Below, piece by piece: positions 8,798 to 16,415 of a stretch of DNA of 64,000 nt (within the stretch, counting starts at the first letter, position 1; each line of letters begins with the position of its first letter). The position numbers were made by a program, and so were the translations under genes. Where the stretch lies: assembly GCA_016744135.1 (NCBI GenBank), contig JADGEX010000001.1, positions 879,029-943,028 on the forward strand, written 5' to 3'. This DNA comes from Pseudodesulfovibrio sp. (GTDB taxonomy: Bacteria; Desulfobacterota; Desulfovibrionia; Desulfovibrionales; Desulfovibrionaceae). The notes beneath the pieces were generated by a model that did not search any database, had not been told where the DNA came from, and saw only the letters and a list, made by a program, of their open reading frames with translations.

Positions 8798-10603
8798 ATG
8801 TTTGAAAATCTCAGTTTAAAATGGAAAGTGATGTCCCTCGCTCTGGTCGGCCCCCTGCTCGTTGCCGCCATTCTGGCAGCGCAACAGGTAATCCAGATTC
8901 AAGACAGTGGCGAAAAAGACATTATCGACCAAAGCCGCGCCGTAGTGCTCATGGCTGAGGCGGCCCGACAGGAGATGTCTAAAAAGTTGGAAATAGGTGT
9001 TATCATGCCTTTTGACCAACTGAAACATTCCAAAGAAAAAATCATTGAGGCGATTCCGGTCATTACCGCCATCAAGATGGCAAAACGCCAATCAAATGAA
9101 CTCAATTTTCAATTCAGAGTTCCCAAAGTCAGTCCTCGAAATCCCGAAAACACGCCTACCCCGCTAGAAAGCAAAGTTCTGGCGGAACTCAAAGCAAAGA
9201 ATCTTACTGAAAAGATCCTGATTGAAGACAATCAAATCCGCTATTTCCGCGCCATTCGACTGACCAAGGAATGCCTGTACTGCCATGGAAATGCCAGAGG
9301 CGATATTGACCCCACGGGCGGCATCAAGGAAGGCTGGAAAGTCGGTGAAATCCACGGCGCATTTCAAATAATATCTTCACTGGAAGGAGCCAAAGCAAAC
9401 ATTCTCAAGGCAGAGCTGTATACGGCAGGTGAAACCCTGTTCATTTTGCTGCTCATTGGTTTCCTTGTTTGGCTTCTGGTCAAAAAGATCATCGTCAACC
9501 CGCTTTTCCGCATCCGTATCTTTGCGCAAAGCGTGGCTTCCGGTGAACTGGACGCTACCCCTGAAGGCTCTTTTTCCGCAGAACTTCGCTCTGTGAAAAA
9601 CAGCATTGAAACCATGGTCGACAAACTCAAAACCCAAATGTTTGAAGCCGCAGAGAAAAAAGAAGAAGCCGAATCCGCAAAGAAAAAAGCTGAATCCGCC
9701 ATGGAAGAAGCCAAAGAACATGATATCACAGCGACAAATCTGCTAACCAAAATGCAACGCATTGCGCAAGAGGCATCGCTCATCGTAGAACAAGTCACTT
9801 CAGCCGCGGACGAACTCTCAACCCAGGCAGACCAGGTCAGTCAGGGTGCAGACGTTCAAAGAGATCGTACGACCCAGACGGCAACAGCCATGGAAGAAAT
9901 GAACGCAACAGTACTTGAAGTCGCCCGCAATTCAGCCAGCTCAGCGGATTCAGCCTCCAACGCCAGAATACAAGCTCAGGAAGGAGCCGTTGTTGTCCGA
10001 GAAGCCACGACAGCCATTCGCGAGGTGCATGATCTTACAGTCACACTCAAAGATTCCATGGGTAAACTCGGTGAACAAACTACCGATATCGGCCAAATCA
10101 TGAATGTCATTGAAGACATCGCGGATCAAACCAATCTCCTTGCCCTGAACGCAGCAATCGAGGCCGCCCGAGCAGGTGAAGCCGGACGCGGGTTCGCCGT
10201 TGTTGCGGATGAAGTCCGCAAATTAGCGGAAAAGACCATGGCCGCCACCAAGGAAGTTGGCGATGCCATTCAAGCTATTCAAAACGGTGCATCATCCAAC
10301 ATCAAGAGTGTGGACACCGCAGCCCTCGCAGTGGAACAAGCCACGGAACTTGCCAATCAATCCGGAGAATCTCTAGACCGCATCGTATCCTTTGCAGACG
10401 AAACATCCGGCCAGGTCCAATCCATTGCCACGGCAGCTGAAGAACAATCAGCGGCATCCGAAGAGATCAACCAAGCCGTCGACGATATCAACCTGATCGC
10501 TTCCGAGACCGCCGACGGCATGAATCAATCTGCCGAGGCTATCAATGAACTGGCTCGACTCTCCAACGAACTCCGCCATCTCATCAAGGAAATGAACGAG
10601 TAA
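8798..10603 (+). CDS. MCP with DUF3365/Tll0287-type sensor carrying a CxxCH haem motif
   Basis: A 601-residue chemoreceptor. It has a transmembrane helix (about 13-30), a periplasmic sensor of about 175 residues, a second helix (about 213-230), HAMP, a charged coiled coil (about 275-312, rich in Lys, Glu and Ala), and the MCP signalling domain with tip [20 protein letters not shown]. The sensor contains [12 protein letters not shown], with Cys159, Cys162 and His163 forming a CxxCH c-type haem-binding motif, placed as in DUF3365/Tll0287-like domains. Related haem-containing sensors are known in Geobacter MCPs. Haem attachment would need periplasmic export, which the topology allows. It probably senses redox potential or a haem ligand. 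It is monocistronic with its own terminator. Confidence 0.92.
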   Translation: MFENLSLKWKVMSLALVGPLLVAAILAAQQVIQIQDSGEKDIIDQSRAVVLMAEAARQEMSKKLEIGVIMPFDQLKHSKEKIIEAIPVITAIKMAKRQSNELNFQFRVPKVSPRNPENTPTPLESKVLAELKAKNLTEKILIEDNQIRYFRAIRLTKECLYCHGNARGDIDPTGGIKEGWKVGEIHGAFQIISSLEGAKANILKAELYTAGETLFILLLIGFLVWLLVKKIIVNPLFRIRIFAQSVASGELDATPEGSFSAELRSVKNSIETMVDKLKTQMFEAAEKKEEAESAKKKAESAMEEAKEHDITATNLLTKMQRIAQEASLIVEQVTSAADELSTQADQVSQGADVQRDRTTQTATAMEEMNATVLEVARNSASSADSASNARIQAQEGAVVVREATTAIREVHDLTVTLKDSMGKLGEQTTDIGQIMNVIEDIADQTNLLALNAAIEAARAGEAGRGFAVVADEVRKLAEKTMAATKEVGDAIQAIQNGASSNIKSVDTAALAVEQATELANQSGESLDRIVSFADETSGQVQSIATAAEEQSAASEEINQAVDDINLIASETADGMNQSAEAINELARLSNELRHLIKEMNE

Positions 10604-10620
10604 CACCACTCAGTAATGAT

Positions 10621-10656
10621 AAGGCGGAAGCTCTTCTACGAGCTTCCGCCTTTTTT
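10621..10656 (+). terminator. Terminator after the haem-sensor MCP
   Basis: A perfect 13-bp stem, AAGGCGGAAGCTC / GAGCTTCCGCCTT, with a 6-base loop and a run of T residues. Confidence 0.95.
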
Positions 10657-10720
10657 AAGCTACGCCATAGTCATCTATAATATTACCAGTTGATATTCCC
10701 TTCTGCCTTGTGTTCCTTGC

Positions 10721-10730
10721 AATGTTTCAC
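10721..10730. promoter_or_regulatory. TGTTTCA site upstream of the AAA+ regulator gene
   Basis: AATGTTTCAC lies about 50 bases upstream of the regulator start. The same core occurs three times at 12534-12588, downstream of this regulator and its NifX-like partner. A shared core beside the regulator's own gene suggests autoregulation; it is a single site and weak evidence on its own. Confidence 0.35.
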
Positions 10731-10779
10731 TAGGGTTCATTATGAATCGAATTGAACCAATCACACCGAAACAATCGCC

Positions 10780-12174
10780 ATGCCAATAGCCGATCCGACC
10801 GAGTTGATACACAGCCTGACTGACAAAAAAGGACTTGCCGCGCTCCTTGATGTCCTCCCACTTGGCGTTGCCATCATGGACAAAGAAGGGACCCTGCTCG
10901 CTATCAACAGCACCTATGAAAACATCACGGGCGTTGAGGGGAAACAGGTCCTCGGCATAAAATGTCTCCATGCCTTGCGGTGTGATTTCTGTATGAAAAA
11001 CTGCCCGGTCATGACCGAATGGGAAGATCTAACTCCCCAGACCGTCGAAGCCAACATTCTCAATCGCAGCAGAGAAAAGGTCTTCGTCAACCTGACTCTT
11101 GCCCCCCTCATGGGCGAAGACAACACCATACAAGGTGCCATCGAGACCATCACACCAAGCGGAGGAGGCCCCCTCGACGAAGTCGCAGGCCATGTTCTGG
11201 GACTCGGCGAACTGGTTGGCCGAAGCCCGCAGGTGCGAAAGATATTTTCTATGACACCGTCCATTGCACAGACGGATTCCCCGGTACTGCTCACAGGAGA
11301 AACTGGCACTGGCAAGGACATGTTGGCCGAAGAAATTCACAACGAATCAGATCGTGACGGACCATTCGTCAAAGTTAATTGCGGCGCCCTGCCCGACCCT
11401 CTTCTTGAATCCGAACTCTTCGGACACAACAAAAACGCCTTTCCCGGAGCAGATCAGACCAAACAGGGACGACTACGAATGGCCCATGGCGGCACACTGT
11501 TTATCACGGAAATTGGCGATCTTCCCATGCGACTGCAAACAAAACTCCTTGCTTACATGGACAATCATGTCGTGCGCCCCATGGGGTCCACCAAAGGAGT
11601 CCGTACAGACGTTCGCATCATGGCGGCCAGTAACACAGATCTGGAAGAAGCCGTACGCAACAAAACATTTCGTCAAGACCTCCTCTACCGCCTCAACGTT
11701 ATCCGACTCCACCTCCCTCCCTTGCGAGAACGTGGTGAAGATTTACTTTTGCTTCAGGACCACTTCCTGAAAATGTTTCAACTTCGCTACAAGAAAAAAG
11801 TTGAACGGTTCTCCAAAAATGTGGATAACCTCCTCAAATCGTACGTATTCCCAGGTAATATTCGGGAATTACGAAACCTCATCGAGTATGCCGTCAACTT
11901 TTGCGACACCCCGGTCATCAGAATGCGCCATTTACCCGGGTACATCCTGCACGGTCATGGATTACCGAAAAACCTTGTGACATCGCCCGACCAACACCCT
12001 CACACCCCGGGCGAAGTCAGAATGGCACGCCCTGAACGGTGGGAAGATGTTCAACGCAAAATGATACTGGAAGCCTTGGTCAAGACCGGCGGCCGCAAAC
12101 AGCAGACGGCTGAACTCCTCGGATGGGGGCGAAGCACCTTGTGGCGCAAAATGAAACATTTCGGCATAGAGTAA
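10780..12174 (+). CDS. PAS / AAA+ sigma-54-type regulator with degenerate catalytic motifs
   Basis: A 464-residue regulator: PAS domain (about 18-125), AAA+ domain (about 143-375), C-terminal Fis-type helix-turn-helix (QQTAELLGWGRSTLWRKMK). The PAS domain holds Cys62, Cys68, Cys71 and Cys75, a possible metal, Fe-S or redox site. Walker A is intact (GETGTGKD, 173-180). The sigma-54-contacting GAFTGA loop reads NAFPGA (219-224), so its key Thr is Pro. Walker B reads GGTLFITE, with Thr243 in place of the Asp. Both changes argue against normal sigma-54 activation; it may act as a repressor, work with sigma-70, or need a partner. A NifX-like gene follows 6 bases after the stop. Confidence 0.88.
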   Translation: MPIADPTELIHSLTDKKGLAALLDVLPLGVAIMDKEGTLLAINSTYENITGVEGKQVLGIKCLHALRCDFCMKNCPVMTEWEDLTPQTVEANILNRSREKVFVNLTLAPLMGEDNTIQGAIETITPSGGGPLDEVAGHVLGLGELVGRSPQVRKIFSMTPSIAQTDSPVLLTGETGTGKDMLAEEIHNESDRDGPFVKVNCGALPDPLLESELFGHNKNAFPGADQTKQGRLRMAHGGTLFITEIGDLPMRLQTKLLAYMDNHVVRPMGSTKGVRTDVRIMAASNTDLEEAVRNKTFRQDLLYRLNVIRLHLPPLRERGEDLLLLQDHFLKMFQLRYKKKVERFSKNVDNLLKSYVFPGNIRELRNLIEYAVNFCDTPVIRMRHLPGYILHGHGLPKNLVTSPDQHPHTPGEVRMARPERWEDVQRKMILEALVKTGGRKQQTAELLGWGRSTLWRKMKHFGIE

Positions 12175-12180
12175 ACAGCT

Positions 12181-12519
12181 ATGGAAAAAATTCTTATCCC
12201 CCTCACAGGCAACGAACTAGCTCCCAGGTTCGACATCGCCCTTGAAGTACTCATTGTTTCCGTAACCAGAGAAACAAGCGCCATGGGTAAAATCGATGAA
12301 AAAGTCGTCATTCTCGACACCCCTTCCAGTGAAGCCATGTACCGAATGGTCATGTCAGAAAACATCAAGACCATCATCTGTGCAGGCATTGAAAAAGAGA
12401 TATTCGATTTCTTGCGACGCAAGCGAATCACTATCATAGATAACGTCTGTGGCCCGGTTGATGCTGTTCTCGAAGCATATCTCATGGGGAACCTCTCTCA
12501 GGGACAAATCTACTATTAA
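12181..12519 (+). CDS. NifX/NifB-C family protein (dinitrogenase FeMo cofactor domain)
   Basis: A 112-residue protein of the dinitrogenase iron-molybdenum cofactor family. The fold is a small ribonuclease H-like domain: ILIPLTGNELAPRFDIAL at the N-terminus, IKTIICAGIEKEIFDFL in the middle, and VDAVLEAYLMG near the C-terminus. Family members bind metal-sulfur clusters (NifX, NifY, orange proteins) and in Desulfovibrio often occur without nitrogenase. There are no nif genes in the window. It starts 6 bases after the AAA+ regulator, so the pair is probably co-transcribed; it may carry a cluster sensed by that regulator, which is inference. Confidence 0.82.
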   Translation: MEKILIPLTGNELAPRFDIALEVLIVSVTRETSAMGKIDEKVVILDTPSSEAMYRMVMSENIKTIICAGIEKEIFDFLRRKRITIIDNVCGPVDAVLEAYLMGNLSQGQIYY

Positions 12520-12533
12520 CAAAGATTTGTTCC

Positions 12534-12588
12534 AAAATGTTTCACCTTGAAACATTTTAAACATCCTCCAACGTCCCAAAATGTTTCA
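12534..12588. promoter_or_regulatory. Three AAAATGTTTCA repeats, two inverted
   Basis: AAAATGTTTCA occurs at 12534-12544, its inverse TGAAACATTTT at 12548-12558 (3-base spacer), and a third direct copy at 12578-12588. The inverted pair is a perfect 11-bp dyad, and could also fold as a terminator-like hairpin for the preceding gene. The third copy and the related site at 10721 favour a protein-binding role. The likely binder is the AAA+ regulator at 10780-12174. Confidence 0.6.
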
Positions 12589-12673
12589 TTGTGTCCTTGA
12601 ACTTTTATTCACATAAGAGTCTTGACGCAAACAATGATTTACTATTTATAGGAATGCGAACCCTTTTAAATAC

Positions 12674-12690
12674 TTGGCCCGCGTAATGTT
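12674..12690 (+). promoter_or_regulatory. Candidate sigma-54 promoter for the CBS-DASS-NhaB group
   Basis: CTTGGCCCGCGTAATGTTA has the -24 GG at 12676-12677 and, ten bases later, GT in place of the -12 GC. It matches TTGGCNCG and lies 90-140 bases downstream of the TGTTTCA repeats. The -12 mismatch makes it weaker than the lactate-cluster promoter. Confidence 0.4.
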
Positions 12691-12832
12691 ACGCAATGTG
12701 AAATTGGGGGCAATTTCCGGGCTAATCCTCAAGGGGTTCAACTGACACAGCTGGTACACTTGAAACTTTCCATGACAAGGGAGGTAAGCGTGCATCATTG
12801 TGCAAACAACACTTCTCGGGAGGAAGGATTAC

Positions 12833-13348
12833 ATGAAAATCAAAGACCTGATGACTCCGGTAGAGGATTACCAGACCCTTGGTCTGGAAACCTCTCTGAG
12901 CGACGTCGTGAGCGCCTTGCACGGCAGCAAACACCGCGACATCCTCATTGTGGATGAAAACGGTGCCTTTGCAGGCGTGGTGACCATGACGGACATCATC
13001 GTTGCGCTGGAACCCAACTACAAGAAGCTCAACAAAACCGATCTGGGCAGCGACATTCTGTCCAACCGATTTGTGGCCGAACAGTTTAAAGAATTCAATC
13101 TCTGGACCAACACCTTGACCGACCTCTGTAGCAAGAGCCTCGACCTCAAGGCCAAAGACGTCATGCATGTCCCCGAAGACACCCATTACTTAGATCAAGA
13201 TAGCGACTTGGAGCATGGTGTACATCTGTACATTATCGATACTCCCCAGCCCTTGATCGTCCGTAGTAACGGCAAAGTGGAAGGAATCCTCCGCATGGCC
13301 GATGTCTTTGATGAAATCATTAATCGCATGAGCGCCTGTGCCGGCTAG
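12833..13348 (+). CDS. CBS-domain pair protein
   Basis: A 171-residue soluble protein made almost entirely of two CBS motifs: MKIKDLMTP...DILIVDENGAFAGVVTMTDII, and AKDVMHVPED...LIVRSNGKVEGILRMADVFDEI. CBS pairs bind adenine nucleotides or S-adenosylmethionine and control partner enzymes or transporters. The start was moved to the Met at 12833, which has a strong GGGAGGAAGG site; the frame is open 11 codons further upstream. The DASS transporter starts 24 bases after the stop, so this protein may sense cell energy state and regulate the transporters encoded with it. That role is inferred from context. Confidence 0.85.
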   Translation: MKIKDLMTPVEDYQTLGLETSLSDVVSALHGSKHRDILIVDENGAFAGVVTMTDIIVALEPNYKKLNKTDLGSDILSNRFVAEQFKEFNLWTNTLTDLCSKSLDLKAKDVMHVPEDTHYLDQDSDLEHGVHLYIIDTPQPLIVRSNGKVEGILRMADVFDEIINRMSACAG

Positions 13349-13372
13349 GCCTTGGTGAACAAGGAGATAATC

Positions 13373-14848
13373 ATGGAAACAGCTCAAGCTGCCAAACCCT
13401 CATTCGACTGGAAACGCCTGGTGTTCATGCTCCTCGGCGTCGTACTCTTCGCCGTTGTCTACTTCGCTCCGGCATGGCCGGACGCAATTGACCCCATGGG
13501 TCAGCACTTTCCCCTGCCTACGGAAGCTAAAGGTGCCATCGCCGTTTTCCTGCTGGCCGGTACATGGTGGGTCTTTGAAGTCGTCCCCATCGGCGTCACT
13601 TCATTAATGATCGGTATTCTTCAGGTCATGTTCCTGATTCGCCCAGCTAAAGTGGCGTTCAAGGATTTCATGGATCCGTCCGTTCTCTTTATTTTCGCCT
13701 CCATCATGATCGGTCTGGTTTTCACGAAGACTGGCCTGACAAAAAGACTTGCATACAAAATGCTTGATGTCGTAGGCGAACGTACCTCAATGATCTATCT
13801 CGGCGTCTTCGTGGTCACGGCCGCCCTGACCCACATTATGGCGCACACCGCTGTGGCAGCCACCATATATCCGCTGCTGCTCGCCATTTACGCATTGTAC
13901 GGTGAAGGCGACAAACCCACTAAGTTCGGTAAGGGATTGTTCATAGGTATGGCCTACGTGGCCGGTGCCGGTTCCGTTGTCACCCTGCTTGGTGCAGCCC
14001 GGGGAGCAGTAGCTCTCGGCTTCTACAAGGAAATCGTCAACGTAGACATCGGCTTCTTCGAGCTGAGTTACTACATGGCACCCATAGGTTGGGCCATGAC
14101 CTTCCTGCTGTGGGGCTTCTTCATGATCGTATGCAAGCCTGAAAAAGACCGTATTCCCGGCCTGAGAGAAAAAGCGCGTGAACTCAACGCAAAAATGGGC
14201 CGCTTAACCCGTGATGAGATCATGGCTGCCGTCATCGTTGGTGGTGTCATCTGTATCATGTCCTTACGCTCCTTTGTCCCGGCCCTTCAAGCTGTAGACA
14301 AAACCGCCATCATTCTTTGCTCCTCAGTTCTCTTCTTTGTCTTCAAGATCCTTGATCTAAAAGACCTCGAAGACATCCCCTGGAACATCATCCTGCTGTT
14401 CGCCGGTGCCATGTCCATTGGTTTCTGTCTCTGGGAAACCGGTGCAGCAAAATGGATGGCCGTTAACTGGCTGGTCATGTTCCAGGATGCGAACTGGTTT
14501 ATCTTCGTCATGTCCATCGCCTTCTTCGTCATGATGATGACCAACTTCATCATGAACGTGGCGGCCATCGCCATATCGTTACCGGTTGCCCTCGTTATCG
14601 CGCCTTACCTTGGCGTGGCTCCCGAAGTCATCCTGTACGCCTCTCTGGTTGTTGCTGGTATGCCTTTCCTGCTCCTTGTCGGCGCAGCTCCCAACGCCAT
14701 TGCATACGACTCTGGACAGTTCACCACGGGTGAATTCTTCGGCTGGGGCGTTCCCGCTTCCATCCTGCTCATGGTTGTTGTCGGTCTCGCAATCCTCGTC
14801 ATCTGGCCGATTATGGGTATGCCCATCACGCTGCCCGCAGGCGGTTAA
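13373..14848 (+). CDS. DASS/SLC13 family anion:Na+ symporter
   Basis: A 491-residue polytopic membrane protein of the divalent anion:sodium symporter (SLC13/CitT) family. Family features include the early VFLLAGTWWVFEVVPIGVTSL, a re-entrant MAHTAVAATIYPLLLAI, and the C-terminal signature APNAIAYDSGQFTTGEFFGWG. Substrates in the family are dicarboxylates, citrate or sulfate; sulfate is plausible in a sulfate reducer but not shown by sequence. The ATG at 13373 was chosen because AAGGAGAT lies seven bases upstream; a TTG seven codons earlier is the alternative. It sits in a group with a CBS protein and an NhaB antiporter. A terminator hairpin follows. Confidence 0.9.
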   Translation: METAQAAKPSFDWKRLVFMLLGVVLFAVVYFAPAWPDAIDPMGQHFPLPTEAKGAIAVFLLAGTWWVFEVVPIGVTSLMIGILQVMFLIRPAKVAFKDFMDPSVLFIFASIMIGLVFTKTGLTKRLAYKMLDVVGERTSMIYLGVFVVTAALTHIMAHTAVAATIYPLLLAIYALYGEGDKPTKFGKGLFIGMAYVAGAGSVVTLLGAARGAVALGFYKEIVNVDIGFFELSYYMAPIGWAMTFLLWGFFMIVCKPEKDRIPGLREKARELNAKMGRLTRDEIMAAVIVGGVICIMSLRSFVPALQAVDKTAIILCSSVLFFVFKILDLKDLEDIPWNIILLFAGAMSIGFCLWETGAAKWMAVNWLVMFQDANWFIFVMSIAFFVMMMTNFIMNVAAIAISLPVALVIAPYLGVAPEVILYASLVVAGMPFLLLVGAAPNAIAYDSGQFTTGEFFGWGVPASILLMVVVGLAILVIWPIMGMPITLPAGG

Positions 14849-14879
14849 CAGTCGACAGTTTGTATAAGACAATATAATA

Positions 14880-14916
14880 ACGGCTGCCATGTTCGATGCA
14901 TGGCAGCCGTCTTTTC
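14880..14916 (+). terminator. Terminator or attenuator after the DASS gene
   Basis: A perfect 12-bp stem, ACGGCTGCCATG / CATGGCAGCCGT (14880-14891, 14899-14910), loop TTCGATG, followed by CTTTTCAT. The T-run is short, and the next gene is in the same direction, so some read-through is likely. Confidence 0.75.
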
Positions 14917-14942
14917 ATAAAACATAAAACCACGTGAGAATC

Positions 14943-16364
14943 ATGGAAAAACTCGAAGCCCTCTTTGATCACATCGCGGCCCGGGTCAACGTCAACTTGA
15001 AGCCCATGGGCATTGACGTTCGCCCCCTGCTTAATAATGCTATCCCAAGAGAGAGACATCTCCTCTACTATGCGTTTTATGCTCTGACCGAAGACCATCC
15101 AATTAGCTTCAGATTCACCAACTCCAATCTCTCCGGTTCCTATTTCCTCGGCAAAACACAGGTTGATCGCTCTGTTCTGTATAAATCAGATATTCGAGGC
15201 GATGAGCTCAAACAAAAAGGTGACGTAGTTGAATTCAATGGCGTCAAAACCAAACTCTTCTACGACGAAGTCATCCGTATCACCAACTCTTTCCTGGTAA
15301 AGACACTGGTGCACAATCAATCAAAGAACCCTGAAATTCCTGAAGTATTCCGCATCCTCAACACCGTGGCCATGCACTATTCGAATATCCACGGGACCAC
15401 CACGGAAGGCGTTTATCTCGGTCCCTTCTCCACAGTAGATCTCTCCGTCATGCACAATTGTGTTGTGGGCGACTTCGCTTATGTACAGGCAGGCGACCTT
15501 TCCCGTGTGAACATTGAACCAGGACGCATCTGGCTCAAGGCAGGAGACCTGTTCGAATTCAACTATGTCTATCCCGAAGGCGTGGTGGATAAATACGTTA
15601 AACTCGACGAGAACGGCAAACTCACAGGACAATTCATTGAATACGTGGACGACTTCAAAGAAGACTTCGTTCCAATCTATTCGACTGCCGCACCTGAAAC
15701 AGACGTCATCATTCCAGAATCCGCTTATGTCAGCCCCTATGCCGTCATCAAGGGACACTGTGAAATCGGTGAAAACGCTCTTATCGTTCAACGAGCCCAC
15801 GTCGAAAATTCCATCATCGGAGAGGGAGCCAACGCACAGGAGAACTGCTACATCAAGAACTCCATATTCGAAGGCAACAACGTCACAGCCCACGGCGGCA
15901 AAGTCATCCATACCCGCAATGGCAAAAACGTATTCGTCGGGTTCAATTCATTTGTCCACGGCACCGAATCCTGTCCCATCATCATTGGCCAAGATTCCAT
16001 TGTCATGCCCCATACTATTATTGATGCCGAAGAGCCTATCGAGATACCTGAAAATTCGGCAATCTGGGGATATGTAACCAAGCAAGCCGATCTCGCAACT
16101 CAGTGCGTCAGCTTGGATGATCTGGCAAAAACAACCGAAATAACCTTAGGTAATGCCACATTCAAAGGTGATGGCATGGCTTTTGTAAAGGCATTCAAAC
16201 ATCGCATCGATCACATCCGTGAAGAAAACGGTGCGTATTTCGACGGCTCGGATAAAACCCGCGGCCATGCACAGAAGACTCAGGACGCATGCTTCAACAT
16301 CCTCCAGCCCTTCCAGTCCGGGCCGGAAGCAGGCATGTATCCTACCATGACAATCGGCGACTAG
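14943..16364 (+). CDS. Left-handed beta-helix (hexapeptide repeat) protein, unknown function
   Basis: A 473-residue protein. The first 135 residues form an unrecognised domain. From about 140 to 385 there are hexapeptide-type repeats ([IV]-G-x4 turns, such as VIKGHCEIGENALIVQRA and SIIGEGANAQENCYI), as in LpxA-like transferases and gamma-class carbonic anhydrases. The section around residues 317-339 contains AHGGKVIHT and SFVHG; His323 and His339 sit where gamma carbonic anhydrases place two of three zinc ligands, while the third position is Phe. It may bind zinc, or be an acyl- or nucleotidyl-transferase relative. A GTG at 14934 is an alternative start. It lies between an anion symporter and an Na+/H+ antiporter. 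Confidence 0.75.
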   Translation: MEKLEALFDHIAARVNVNLKPMGIDVRPLLNNAIPRERHLLYYAFYALTEDHPISFRFTNSNLSGSYFLGKTQVDRSVLYKSDIRGDELKQKGDVVEFNGVKTKLFYDEVIRITNSFLVKTLVHNQSKNPEIPEVFRILNTVAMHYSNIHGTTTEGVYLGPFSTVDLSVMHNCVVGDFAYVQAGDLSRVNIEPGRIWLKAGDLFEFNYVYPEGVVDKYVKLDENGKLTGQFIEYVDDFKEDFVPIYSTAAPETDVIIPESAYVSPYAVIKGHCEIGENALIVQRAHVENSIIGEGANAQENCYIKNSIFEGNNVTAHGGKVIHTRNGKNVFVGFNSFVHGTESCPIIIGQDSIVMPHTIIDAEEPIEIPENSAIWGYVTKQADLATQCVSLDDLAKTTEITLGNATFKGDGMAFVKAFKHRIDHIREENGAYFDGSDKTRGHAQKTQDACFNILQPFQSGPEAGMYPTMTIGD

Positions 16365-16415
16365 ACTGTCTGGAAATCGCCACGGTATTCACATTGATTT
16401 GAGGAGAAAGTAACA

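Larger units (their letters stand above)
12520..12832. other. Intergenic regulatory region between nifX-like gene and CBS operon
   Basis: About 310 bases without a gene. The left half holds three AAAATGTTTCA copies, two of them forming an inverted repeat. The middle holds a -24/-12 candidate at 12674-12690. The right half ends in the ribosome site GGGAGGAAGG (12819-12828) of the CBS gene. The arrangement of repeated upstream sites followed by a sigma-54-like element is typical of enhancer-dependent promoters. Confidence 0.55.

Noticed and set aside
12150..12160. TGAAACATTT inside the 3' end of the AAA+ regulator gene as a further operator copy
   Set aside because: It encodes Met-Lys-His-Phe of the helix-turn-helix region and lacks the flanking bases of the intergenic copies; probably chance.
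12534..12558. Inverted AAAATGTTTCA pair as the terminator of the nifX-like gene
   Set aside because: It can fold, but the loop is only 3 bases, the stem AT-rich, and a third copy plus the site at 10721 favour a protein-binding role. A dual role is not excluded.
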